DNA of 64,000 nt from the NCBI GenBank assembly GCA_001804785.1, contig MHBG01000066.1, forward strand, positions 1 through 64,000. The letters are read 5' to 3'. The translations under genes were made by a program, and so were the position numbers. The first letter of the stretch is position 1; every line of letters starts with the position of its first letter. The notes beneath the pieces are model-generated. The model was not told the origin of the DNA and did no database searches. It was given only the letters and a program-made list of their open reading frames with translations. Below, piece by piece: positions 1 through 7,630 of this stretch. This stretch comes from Lentisphaerae bacterium GWF2_45_14. GTDB taxonomy: Bacteria > Verrucomicrobiota > Lentisphaeria > Victivallales > GWF2-45-14.

Positions 1-83
1 GTATTGCTACACGCGTTCGACTTGCATGCCTAATCCATGCCGCCAGCGTTCGTTCTGAGCCAGGATCAAACTCTCCGTAGAAA
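1..83 (-). rRNA. 16S ribosomal RNA, 5' end only (continues off the window)
   Basis: The reverse complement reads AGAGTTTGATCCTGGCTCAG (positions 74 to 55), the universal 16S 5' motif, followed by GAACGAACGCTGGCGGC and GCATGCAAGTCGAACG. Only about the first 80 nucleotides lie in the window; the rest runs off the left edge. The mature 5' end is placed near 83 by analogy with E. coli. The GGCATGGATTAGGCATGC stretch fits PVC-superphylum bacteria, but the fragment is too short to fix the phylum. Confidence 0.97.
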
Positions 84-90
84 ATTTGAC

Positions 91-115
91 CCGACTATTT
101 ATAAATAAGAGTCGG
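91..115 (-). other. Leader hairpin immediately upstream of 16S
   Basis: CCGACT (91-96) pairs with AGTCGG (110-115), and the inner TATTTATAAATA is itself self-complementary. It sits about 8 nt before the predicted 16S 5' end, so it may take part in pre-16S processing. The structure is seen in sequence; the role is inferred. Confidence 0.45.
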
Positions 116-168
116 ATTAATAATCAATTTCTCAAAGCAACTATACGGAACATCGCACAGTTCAATTT

Positions 169-178
169 TCAAAGAGCA
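169..178 (-). promoter_or_regulatory. boxA antitermination element in the rRNA leader
   Basis: The minus strand reads TGCTCTTTGA followed by AAATTGAAC, a match to the boxA motif that recruits NusB/NusE in rRNA leaders. A second, weaker copy (TTGCTTTGAG, also followed by AAATTGA) lies at 131-140, closer to the 16S gene. Confidence 0.75.
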
Positions 179-242
179 TACAGACGAGATGTCTGCTTTA
201 TTTAAATCTTGTTAGATTTTAATGACGCGAGTTTTTAATATG

Positions 243-708
243 GCATCGCTTCAAATCTTTGCAAACCGCTTTTTAAACATTTTCACGATTTTTATTTGAA
301 TGCTTTGCCGGAAGCTCCGTATACTATTATATACGCGGCGCTACTTCAGTCAAGTCTTTTTCAAATTTTATTTTCAACGCCAGCTCAAAAGAGCCGGGGT
401 TCATATTTTAGCATCGCTTTTCAATTATGCAAACCGCTTTTCAAACATTTTCGCGGCTTTCTTCAATCAGCTCCGCCGGATAATCGGCGCAATGGGTTTT
501 TAATTTAGCATCGCTTTTCAGTCCTGCAAGCCGCTTTCGCAACTTTTTTCATTATTCTTTCAACCCTGTTTCTTCAATCAGCTTCGCCAGATTTTGGCGA
601 TAGGGCTTTTAATTTAGCATCGCTTTTCAGTCCTGCAAGCCGCTTTCGCAACTTTTTCCATTATTTTCTAAACCCTGTCGTTCGTCAATCAGCCTCGCTA
701 GGTAGCGA
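243..708. repeat. Imperfect direct repeats, most copies with their own hairpin, upstream of the rRNA promoter
   Basis: A unit starting GCATCGCTT(TTCA), then a TGCAA(A/G)CCGCTTT block, recurs at 243, 411, 508 and 617. The last two units are nearly identical over about 65 bp (to CCCTGT). The last three units end in a short hairpin whose arms differ but still pair: CGCCG/CGGCG (474-489), TCGCCA/TGGCGA (584-600) and TCGCTA/TAGCGA (695-708). The paired changes suggest the hairpin is maintained. The units lie mostly upstream of the promoter at 326-353. Confidence 0.7.
326..353 (-). promoter_or_regulatory. Probable rRNA operon promoter
   Basis: On the minus strand, TTGACT (353-348) is followed after 16 bp by a perfect TATAAT (331-326). 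An AT-rich, A/T-tract stretch just upstream (about 355-378) resembles an UP element. Transcription would start near 319, giving a leader of about 235 nt before the 16S gene that contains the boxA elements. The spacing and consensus match are seen directly; activity is inferred. Confidence 0.75.
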
Positions 709-840
709 AAAGAAGCCTTAAGATATCAGCAAAGTAAAATCGCGCAAGTCCTATTTCAACTTATTTTGATATTTTCTTAAATTCGAGTTCAAAAAGATAA
801 TATTCTGAGGCAAAGAGAGAACACTCTTCCTTAAATACAG

Positions 841-1731
841 CTATAATGTATATCTGCCCTTTTCGCTGCTTGTCCGGTATTTGAGGGGGCTTTCGCCGCA
901 ACGGGATTTGAATGTGCGACTGAAATGGAACTGATCGGGATAGCCTGTCTTCGAGGCTATTTCAGCGATATTAAGGTCGGAAAAGAGCAGGAGCTTCTGC
1001 GCTTCCTTCATTCTGAGGCGGATCTGATATTCCAACGGGCTGACATTGAAGGCATTCTGGAAAAGCCTGTGAAAACGCGAGGAAGATACCGCGCACATGG
1101 AGGCCAGCCGCCCGACAGATATACTCGCATCATAATGGCTGTTTATATATGTCATTGCCGGCGAGAGTCTTTGCGCCAGAGTCAGAAGCTCGAGCGTATT
1201 AGTATTAGGCTGGGAATGCTCAAGGACAAGGGAAAGTATTTTATAAAGCAGCATCTTGCGTGAGACGGCCTTCTCCAGAATCGGCATTTTCCCATCATTT
1301 TCAAGTTCGATAACCCTTTTCAGCAAGCCTCTGAAAGCGGCACTGGAAGATTTGGGAAATATACGCGGCACATAGAAAAAGTTGAGGAGATCAAGTCCAC
1401 CGAAAAGCGTAAACGAGGCGCGCACCCAGACAAAGTGGGCGCCATTGACTGAAAGGACTTCCGACTTACGCCACGCTCCGGCTGAGATAAAAGTTGTAGC
1501 GCCAGCGCTTCTGTCGATAGAGTGCGATGAGTCCATGTCGAAATATAAGCGGCTTGAGCCTTTCAATATATGGGTTATAACGGCAAAGGGTCGGGTCAGC
1601 CATGAGGCACCCATTCCGTATTCAATATGCACATCGTCCGCGGAGTTGAATTTTATATCCACGGCGCTTTCGATAATATCAACAGCCGTTTTCTGAGCAT
1701 CTTTATATTGGCTTACAGCAGGATTATTCAT
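841..1731 (-). CDS. AraC-family transcriptional regulator
   Basis: DNA-binding regulator of 296 residues. The C-terminal third (about 190-286) is a typical AraC double helix-turn-helix: first helix pair around SVGRLASMCAVSSSRFHRLF, second around IAEIASKTGYPDQFHFSRTF, closing with the SPLKYR motif. The N-terminal 180 residues look like the sugar-sensing cupin-like half of such regulators, but no ligand can be named. It is transcribed divergently from the MFS transporter at 1795 across a 63-bp spacer, which suggests it controls that transporter. No strong ribosome binding site precedes the ATG. Confidence 0.9.
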   Translation of the reverse strand: MNNPAVSQYKDAQKTAVDIIESAVDIKFNSADDVHIEYGMGASWLTRPFAVITHILKGSSRLYFDMDSSHSIDRSAGATTFISAGAWRKSEVLSVNGAHFVWVRASFTLFGGLDLLNFFYVPRIFPKSSSAAFRGLLKRVIELENDGKMPILEKAVSRKMLLYKILSLVLEHSQPNTNTLELLTLAQRLSPAMTYINSHYDASISVGRLASMCAVSSSRFHRLFQNAFNVSPLEYQIRLRMKEAQKLLLFSDLNIAEIASKTGYPDQFHFSRTFKSRCGESPLKYRTSSEKGRYTL

Positions 1732-1794
1732 AAAAATGACACTTTAATCCATTCCATTTACTCAATTGCAGCAATATAATCAATAAATACATCA

Positions 1795-3012
1795 ATGAAA
1801 GACTTTGAAATGGAAAGATGGAAGAAAAATCTGATTGCCGTATGGATTTCGCAGTTTCTCGTATTCGCGGGACTCACCTTCTCCATGCCTTTCATTCCTT
1901 TCTACATAAAGAGCCTAGGTGTCGAATCGGCATCGGAACGCAACTTCTGGATTGCGATGTTCGCGGCCGCCGGATACTCAACCGTCGCAATATTTTCACC
2001 TATATGGGGAAGCATCGCCGACCGGTTCGGGAGAAAGATCATGCTGCTCAGGGCAAACTTCTGTAACGCATTAGTGCTGCCGGCGATGGCATTCGCGCCG
2101 AATGTCCTAGTACTTGTGCTGCTTCGGGTACTGATGGGAATATTCACGGGAAGCACAAGTGCTTCGCAGTCACTTATTTCAAGCGAAACGCCTCTAGCCC
2201 GGCGTGGATTTGCAATCGGTTTATTAAGTTCGGCGATGTATTCAGGAACGATGGTCGGCTGCTTTCTGGGCGGAATAACCGTCGATATATTCGGCTTCGC
2301 CTTCTCATTCATCACGTGCGGCATAATTTATTTGATTGCAGGCCTTATAGTGCTTTTCTGGGTAAAAGAGGACTTCAAGAGACCTGAACCGGCAAAAACA
2401 CAGCCAGGGAAAAAACACTGGTTATCCGGCCTCGCTCCATTAAAACTTGCATGGATAATCCTCTTCCTTATAATGATAATGGATTTGGCACGCCAGTTCG
2501 ACGCGCCGTTCTTTCCATTGATGGTCGAAAAAGTTCTCGGAAGAGAAGAGGGCTCCGCGACATGGACAGGTATAATATCAAGCATCGCGGCGGGAATGGG
2601 ACTCATCGCAGGGCCTGTACTCGGCATGGCAGCAGACAGGATCGGGGCGCCAAAAACCGCAATCGGCTGTTCATTTCTCGCTGGAATATTCATGCTTATG
2701 CAGGGGCTTTCGAACGGCATGGTGGGCCTGATTACTGGTAGATCGCTAATGGTCTTTTTCGGCGGCGGGCTCGACCCTGTCTTTCAGATATGGCTGGCAA
2801 AGTCCACGCCCGACAAAATACGCGGGGTGATATTCGGGTGGGCTCTCTCGGCTAAATGCGCAGGAACAGTCATTGCGGCCTTCCTGAGCGGAGTTGTGGC
2901 TACGATAGGAGGCATACGTTTGATTTATGTAGTCGGCTGCGTAACCTTCATGCTGCTCATACCTCTCATACAGTACGGGGCATCGAAGGTTTCATGCGGA
3001 AAGAACGCCTGA
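1795..3012 (+). CDS. MFS transporter, MdtG-like multidrug efflux type
   Basis: Twelve-helix major facilitator of 405 residues in the inner membrane. The loop-2/3 motif A is clear (GSIADRFGRK, residues 72-81), with a degenerate copy in the second half (GMAADRIGAPKT, around 285), as in the drug:H+ antiporter group. The substrate is unknown; efflux is inferred from resemblance to MdtG-like proteins. It is divergent from the AraC regulator, its probable controller. The ATG at 1795 has little Shine-Dalgarno sequence; an internal ATG five codons in (1810) is possible. The gene ends 15 bp from the convergent purC. Confidence 0.85.
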   Translation: MKDFEMERWKKNLIAVWISQFLVFAGLTFSMPFIPFYIKSLGVESASERNFWIAMFAAAGYSTVAIFSPIWGSIADRFGRKIMLLRANFCNALVLPAMAFAPNVLVLVLLRVLMGIFTGSTSASQSLISSETPLARRGFAIGLLSSAMYSGTMVGCFLGGITVDIFGFAFSFITCGIIYLIAGLIVLFWVKEDFKRPEPAKTQPGKKHWLSGLAPLKLAWIILFLIMIMDLARQFDAPFFPLMVEKVLGREEGSATWTGIISSIAAGMGLIAGPVLGMAADRIGAPKTAIGCSFLAGIFMLMQGLSNGMVGLITGRSLMVFFGGGLDPVFQIWLAKSTPDKIRGVIFGWALSAKCAGTVIAAFLSGVVATIGGIRLIYVVGCVTFMLLIPLIQYGASKVSCGKNA

Positions 3013-3027
3013 CAATGAATGTGGATA

Positions 3028-3933
3028 TTAGAGAAATGAAAGTGTCTTACCGGTAATCGACTCGTAGGCTCCGATATATTTCTCGGTAGTCTTTTTGACG
3101 ATATCCGCAGGCAGCTCGGGCGCAGGCGGATTCTTGTCCCAGTCCAAAGTTTCGAGATAGTCGCGCACGAACTGCTTGTCGAGGCTGGGCGGATTACAGT
3201 CCAACTTGTACTGGGTCGCAGGCCAGAAACGGCTTGAGTCGGGAGTAAGCACCTCATCGATAAGGATTACTTTCCCTTCGAATATACCGAACTCGAATTT
3301 TGTATCCGCCACTATGACGCCTTTTGCGGCAGCGCAGTCGGCGGCGGTCTGATATACTTTTATTGCGAGGTCCCTAACGGTATGGGCAACATCAGAACCT
3401 ATGAGTTCCTCGACCTGTTCAAAAGATATCGGCTCGTCATGCCCCTGCTCGGCCTTTGTAGTTGGAGTAAAAAGGGGCTGGTCCAGCTTTTCGGCCTGTC
3501 TGTAACCGTCGCGGAGAGTTATTCCGCAGACCTTACCTGAATTCTTGTAATCTTTCCAGCCGCTCCCGACGAGGTATCCACGCACAACACATTCAATGGG
3601 AAGTGGTTGCGCCTTTTTAACTATTATCGCGCGGCCCGAAAGTTCCTGTTTGTAAGGTTTTAGGATTTCCGGAAACTTTTCGGGATCCGCCGTTATGAGA
3701 TGGTTCGGGAGCCAATCCATGTATTCGAACCAAAAAAGGGAAAGCTCGGTCAGAACCCTCCCCTTGTGCGGGATGCCATTCGGCATTATGCAGTCAAAAG
3801 CGCTTATACGGTCGGTTGCTATGAATAGCAGACTATCGCCCAGATCATATATGTCCCGCACTTTACCGCGGTTAAGGAGTCTGGGGCCGTTTATTTCGGT
3901 TTTGATCAGTGCGCCGGAAGCATCATATACCAT
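3028..3933 (-). CDS. purC: Phosphoribosylaminoimidazole-succinocarboxamide synthase
   Basis: SAICAR synthetase of purine biosynthesis: joins aspartate to CAIR with ATP. At 301 residues it is the long, yeast ADE1-like form rather than the roughly 237-residue E. coli form. Family landmarks: GKVRDIYDLGDSLLFIATDR near the N-terminus, SAFDCIMPNGIPHKG, VVRGYLVGSGWKDY, and EVLTPDSSRFWP. It lies 25 bp downstream of rplU on the same strand, so the two are probably co-transcribed, an unusual pairing. No other pur genes are in the window. Confidence 0.97.
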   Translation of the reverse strand: MVYDASGALIKTEINGPRLLNRGKVRDIYDLGDSLLFIATDRISAFDCIMPNGIPHKGRVLTELSLFWFEYMDWLPNHLITADPEKFPEILKPYKQELSGRAIIVKKAQPLPIECVVRGYLVGSGWKDYKNSGKVCGITLRDGYRQAEKLDQPLFTPTTKAEQGHDEPISFEQVEELIGSDVAHTVRDLAIKVYQTAADCAAAKGVIVADTKFEFGIFEGKVILIDEVLTPDSSRFWPATQYKLDCNPPSLDKQFVRDYLETLDWDKNPPAPELPADIVKKTTEKYIGAYESITGKTLSFL

Positions 3934-3958
3934 GTGGTGTTCCCGTAGTTTTTAAGTC

Positions 3959-4270
3959 TTACTTATTGATAGCGGAAATACGTATCTGTGTGAGCTCCTG
4001 CCTGTGACCTTTGCGTTTGCGGTAGCCCTTACGTTTCTTCATTTTGAATACTCTAATCTTCTCGCCGCGCAGATGAGTTACGATTTCGGCATCTACGCTG
4101 GTGTTCGGAACGAAAGGAGTACCGGTCTGGATCTGACCTTCGTCGGCTATCGCAAGTACTTCAGAAAAGTTGACTTTTGAACCGGCTTCGCCTTCGATTC
4201 TTTCGATTTCGAATACATCGTCCATCTGGACCTTGTACTGTTTTCCGCCTGTTTTGATTACTGCGTACAT
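3959..4270 (-). CDS. rplU: 50S ribosomal protein L21
   Basis: Small (103-residue) large-subunit protein. MYAVIKTGGKQYKV at the N-terminus and the basic KMKKRKGYRKRKGHRQ C-terminal stretch are diagnostic. A good ribosome binding site (AGGAG, nine bases before the ATG) supports the start. In most bacteria rplU directly precedes rpmA and obg. Here rpmA-obgE lie about 16 kb away on the other strand and rplU instead leads into purC. Confidence 0.97.
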   Translation of the reverse strand: MYAVIKTGGKQYKVQMDDVFEIERIEGEAGSKVNFSEVLAIADEGQIQTGTPFVPNTSVDAEIVTHLRGEKIRVFKMKKRKGYRKRKGHRQELTQIRISAINK

Positions 4271-4438
4271 TCTGGTTGACTCCTGTATATTATTTTCTTA
4301 AAATGATTTTTACATACTATCAAAAGCGCTTAATATAATGCCCATGCTGAGACATTCAAATAAAAAAACAAAACCAGATTCAAAAAAAATTCTCAGTCGT
4401 CCGAATCACAATCCTGAATGAAGCGAAGCGTCGCATTA

Positions 4439-4531
4439 TCATAAATCAATTTTCTTCCTGTATGCCGCAGGAGTTAGTCCTGTTATACGCTTAAAGATGC
4501 GGTAAAAAAACTGGAGGTCGCGAAAGCCGGA
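4439..4531 (-). pseudogene. Remnant of an AraC-family regulator (last ~30 codons)
   Basis: The minus strand from 4531 encodes SGFRDLQFFYRIFKRITGL then TPAAYRKKIDL and a stop (4439-4441). This is the second helix-turn-helix and closing motif of an AraC protein (compare GF.D..YF.R.FK...G.TP..YR). In-frame TAA lies two codons upstream, and everything before it belongs to the deacetylase-like gene in another frame. A 13-bp direct repeat (ATCCTGAATGAAG at 4411 and 4569) brackets the fragment. The rest of the AraC gene appears to have been deleted. Confidence 0.7.
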
Positions 4532-5333
4532 TTATTGGATTCGAATTGATCATTTCCAGATATTCTTTATCCTGAATGAAGATGGGCTCCATGCCTTTGC
4601 TTTTGAGAAAACGCAGAGCTGTCTCAATCCTGTCAAAATGGTCGGGAAGGTAGTTTGCGTAGTAGTCAAAGGAATACTGCTCATGTGTGAGCAGATGGAT
4701 TTTTTCAGTTCCCCACGAAAGAGCGTCCGCAAGTTTCCCCTCCACAAGCTCAAGCGGCGTATTGTTTATGACAATCGCACACTTTATGAAGGAAAGGCCT
4801 CTCGCATCGTCGTGAAACAACGGCTGCGCGCATTCCGCTTTCAACGATTCTTCTTCATAATTCCCGGGCGAAAGGAACATCAGAAATTTCGCCCCCGCCT
4901 CCTTCATTACGTTGAAACAGTTGTCGGGTATCGAAATAAAATGGACAACGGCGGGAGGACTGTAAGTTTTTTCTCCGGCAAAACGGATTATCTGGGTTCT
5001 GATAAGCTCGATGTCCTGCTGAAGCGCCTCAGGTGCAACATTTTTATAAGGATGTGCCGGGAATTCTGAAAACGCATGAAATGCAAGCTTCAGCCAGTCC
5101 GAGTTCTCAATCCATTCATCTTTATAGGTATCAGGAAAGAGACCGATATTGAAGTCGGGCTTGTGGTCGTTGCGGAAAAAGATGTTAAGGACGAACTTCG
5201 TCCCGTAGTTTCGATTGAACTCGCGCAGTCTATTCAGAAAGAAACAGTCGAAAAGCGAGCCGTATTTTTTCTCGTATATCTCCGTCAGAAAAAACACGCA
5301 GTCATCTATCGCAAACGCATATTCAATACTCAT
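4491..5333 (-). CDS. Polysaccharide-deacetylase-like protein, 3' end altered
   Basis: Protein of 280 residues as read. It resembles divergent NodB-fold proteins: an FAIDDCVFFL opening where the metal-binding Asp-Asp would lie, and WLKLAFHAFSEFP resembling the H-containing second motif. The function is uncertain. The last dozen or so residues (from about PIIRLSRPP) are read out of frame through an AraC remnant, so the native C-terminus probably ended near EYLEMINSN and the gene may be slightly damaged. It follows argF by 15 bp and is probably the last gene of argD-argF-deacetylase. Confidence 0.6.
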   Translation of the reverse strand: MSIEYAFAIDDCVFFLTEIYEKKYGSLFDCFFLNRLREFNRNYGTKFVLNIFFRNDHKPDFNIGLFPDTYKDEWIENSDWLKLAFHAFSEFPAHPYKNVAPEALQQDIELIRTQIIRFAGEKTYSPPAVVHFISIPDNCFNVMKEAGAKFLMFLSPGNYEEESLKAECAQPLFHDDARGLSFIKCAIVINNTPLELVEGKLADALSWGTEKIHLLTHEQYSFDYYANYLPDHFDRIETALRFLKSKGMEPIFIQDKEYLEMINSNPIIRLSRPPVFLPHL

Positions 5334-5348
5334 AACAGCAAACGTATT

Positions 5349-6260
5349 TCAGTTCTGGCCGATCATCATTGTAAGGATGGCCTTCTGGACGTGAAGACGG
5401 TTTTCCGCCTGGTCGAGGACTATTGACTGGGGAGAGTCCACAACCTCGCTTGTTATTTCCTCTTCCCGATGGGCGGGAAGGCAATGCATGACCTTCGCAT
5501 CCGGAGCGGCATTTCTGAGAAGCTGCATATTGAGCTGGTACGGCTTGAGTTTTTTTACCCTTTCGGCGGACTCGTCCTCAAAGCCCATACTTACCCATAC
5601 ATCGGTGTAAAGATAGGCAGCGTTTTCGACGGCCTTCACGGGGTCCGGCTCCCAAGTCGCGCTCCCATGCCCCAATTCCTTATCCATAAGATCCTTACGC
5701 GGCTGGTAGTCATGGGGAGACGATATAATAAGTTCCATGCCTGCGAATTTGGCGGCAAGGATGAGAGAATTAGCCATATTGCTGGCGCCATCGCCAAGAT
5801 ACGTTATCTTCACGCCTTCAAGGGAATCACTGAGCTCGTGGATAGTGAAAAGGTCTGATATCGTCTGGCACGGGTGGAACTCATCAGTAAGCGCGTTTAT
5901 GACGGGGATGCGTGAATGCTTTGCCAGCTCCACGACGTCCGAATGCTTGAACGTCCTGATGACAATCCCGTGAAGATAGCGGCTCAGGACGCATGCGGTG
6001 TCGGCGATTGTTTCGCCCCGGCCCACCTGCATCTTGGACTCTTCCATGTAGAGGCCGTGTCCGCCTAGCTCGTATATCCCGACGTCAAAGGAAACCCTCG
6101 TCCGAGTGGAGGATTTTGAAAAAATCATCCCTATACTTTTGCCCTCAAGGGGCTTAGGAAAAACCCTGCCTCTGTTCTCCTTGTATTCTTGCGAAAGCTT
6201 GAATACTTCCCTAAGATCGTTATGGGTTATTTCTTCGAGCGTCAAAAGGTTCTGGTGCAT
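5349..6260 (-). CDS. argF: Ornithine carbamoyltransferase
   Basis: Makes citrulline from ornithine and carbamoyl phosphate in arginine synthesis. At 303 residues it has normal family length. The carbamoyl-phosphate site SKSSTRTR (about residues 48-55), HPCQ (129-132) and the ornithine-site HCLPAHREEE near the C-terminus are all present. I start at the ATG at 6260, preceded by GGAG, rather than an upstream in-frame start that would overlap argD. It lies 22 bp after argD, in the same operon. Confidence 0.96.
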   Translation of the reverse strand: MHQNLLTLEEITHNDLREVFKLSQEYKENRGRVFPKPLEGKSIGMIFSKSSTRTRVSFDVGIYELGGHGLYMEESKMQVGRGETIADTACVLSRYLHGIVIRTFKHSDVVELAKHSRIPVINALTDEFHPCQTISDLFTIHELSDSLEGVKITYLGDGASNMANSLILAAKFAGMELIISSPHDYQPRKDLMDKELGHGSATWEPDPVKAVENAAYLYTDVWVSMGFEDESAERVKKLKPYQLNMQLLRNAAPDAKVMHCLPAHREEEITSEVVDSPQSIVLDQAENRLHVQKAILTMMIGQN

Positions 6261-6282
6261 AAAGTTCTCCGTGCGTTTTATT

Positions 6283-7479
6283 TCAGGATGAAATTTTCCG
6301 CGCAATAGTTTCTTCTATTATGGAAAGGGCTTGGTCAATCTCCTTTTCCGTTACTGTAAGCGGCGGAAGAAGTCTCAAAACATTTTCTCCGGCAGAAAGT
6401 GCAAGAAGGCCATTTTCCATGAGATCAGGCAGAAGCTCCGAGGCATTTCTGTCCAGTACGATACCTATCATAAGGCCGCGCACTCTTATATCTTTAACAA
6501 CTGAACCGAAGCGGCCTTGAAGCTCTGCAAGCTTCTTCTTCATATAATGGCCCTGCGTCTGGCAGTTCTCGAGTATTTTTTCATTGTGAATAGCGTCAAT
6601 CACAGCGCAGGCGGCGGCACAGGCGAGCGGAGTTCCTCCGAAAGTGCTTCCATGAGTACCCGGGGCAAGGACTTCGGCATATTTTCTTTTCACGACAAAC
6701 GCCCCTATGGGAAAACCGTTTCCGAGGGCTTTCGCCATTGAAAGAGCATCTGGTTCGATGCCATAACCCTGCCAGGCGTAAAAATAACCAGTCCTGCCTA
6801 TACCGCACTGTACCTCGTCAAACATAAGAAGAACGTTTTTTTCATCGCAAAGAGCTCTCAGCTCCGTAAGATATGCGGGATCTGCCGGGATTATTCCGCC
6901 TTCGCCCTGAATCGGTTCAAGCATCACGGCGGCGGTATTCGGACCGATTGCGTTCTTTATGGCGTCTATGTCGTTAAATGGCACAAATTTAAAGCCTGGC
7001 ATATCGGGATGGAAGCCTTTTCTGTATTTGCTTCTTCCTGTCGCCGCAAGAGTGGCCAACGTTCTGCCATGGAAAGAATTCTCCATCGCTATTATTTCAT
7101 ATTTATCTTTATCAGAGCCCCATTTTCTCGCAAACTTTATCAGACCTTCATTGGCCTCGGCTCCGCTGTTGCCGAAAAACACAACGCCGTCGAAACCATT
7201 GCTGATGAGCTTCTTTGCAAGGAGCGGCTGATATTCGTTCATGAAAATATTTGACACATGGACAAGCCTGGATGCCTGTTCATTTATTGCTTTAGTCACT
7301 TCGGGATGACAGTGTCCCAGATTACAGACACTAATCCCCGCAGTGAAGTCAAGATACTCTTTGCCTTTGTAATCCCAAACATGGGAACCTTCTCCTTTCA
7401 CAAGCATGAGACCGGTGGTACCGGCATACGTCTGCATCACGTACTGGTTGTGAAAGCCTATAAGTTCTTCGTGATTCAT
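6283..7479 (-). CDS. argD: Acetylornithine aminotransferase
   Basis: PLP-dependent class-III aminotransferase (398 residues) converting N-acetylglutamate semialdehyde to N-acetylornithine. Visible motifs: NSGAEANEGLIKFAR, SFHGRT, LMFDEVQCGIGRTG and the PLP lysine in SMAKALGNGFPIG (about Lys250). The start is the ATG at 7479 behind GAGAG; a TTG two codons upstream is less likely. First gene of the argD-argF-deacetylase-like operon. A succinyldiaminopimelate aminotransferase role cannot be excluded, but adjacency to argF supports arginine synthesis. Confidence 0.93.
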   Translation of the reverse strand: MNHEELIGFHNQYVMQTYAGTTGLMLVKGEGSHVWDYKGKEYLDFTAGISVCNLGHCHPEVTKAINEQASRLVHVSNIFMNEYQPLLAKKLISNGFDGVVFFGNSGAEANEGLIKFARKWGSDKDKYEIIAMENSFHGRTLATLAATGRSKYRKGFHPDMPGFKFVPFNDIDAIKNAIGPNTAAVMLEPIQGEGGIIPADPAYLTELRALCDEKNVLLMFDEVQCGIGRTGYFYAWQGYGIEPDALSMAKALGNGFPIGAFVVKRKYAEVLAPGTHGSTFGGTPLACAAACAVIDAIHNEKILENCQTQGHYMKKKLAELQGRFGSVVKDIRVRGLMIGIVLDRNASELLPDLMENGLLALSAGENVLRLLPPLTVTEKEIDQALSIIEETIARKISS

Positions 7480-7630
7480 TTTCAAACTCTCTTTTAACTA
7501 AACTGAAAAAAAGAAAAGGTTAATCTAACATTTTCAACAGAAAAGGCAAGTAAAAAAATCCTCTTTCTCTCTTTTTCAGGCCCATACCAGACTAAAAGCC
7601 GCAATGCCGCCAGAGCCTAACTTCCGGATA

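Larger units (their letters stand above)
84..840. other. rRNA leader and upstream region without a protein gene
   Basis: No credible protein gene lies here: the two short ORFs near 300-508 overlap each other and cover the promoter and repeat sequences. Reading toward the 16S gene (minus strand), the region holds a hairpin-containing repeat array (243-708), a promoter (326-353), a small hairpin (181-195, CAGAC/GTCTG), two boxA-like elements (169-178 and 131-140) and a hairpin just before the 16S 5' end (91-115). Bases 709-840 are AT-rich and show nothing I can name. Confidence 0.7.

Noticed and set aside
296-508. Short ORFs inside the rRNA upstream region
   Set aside because: They overlap a promoter and repeated hairpin units, and have no conserved features or ribosome binding sites.
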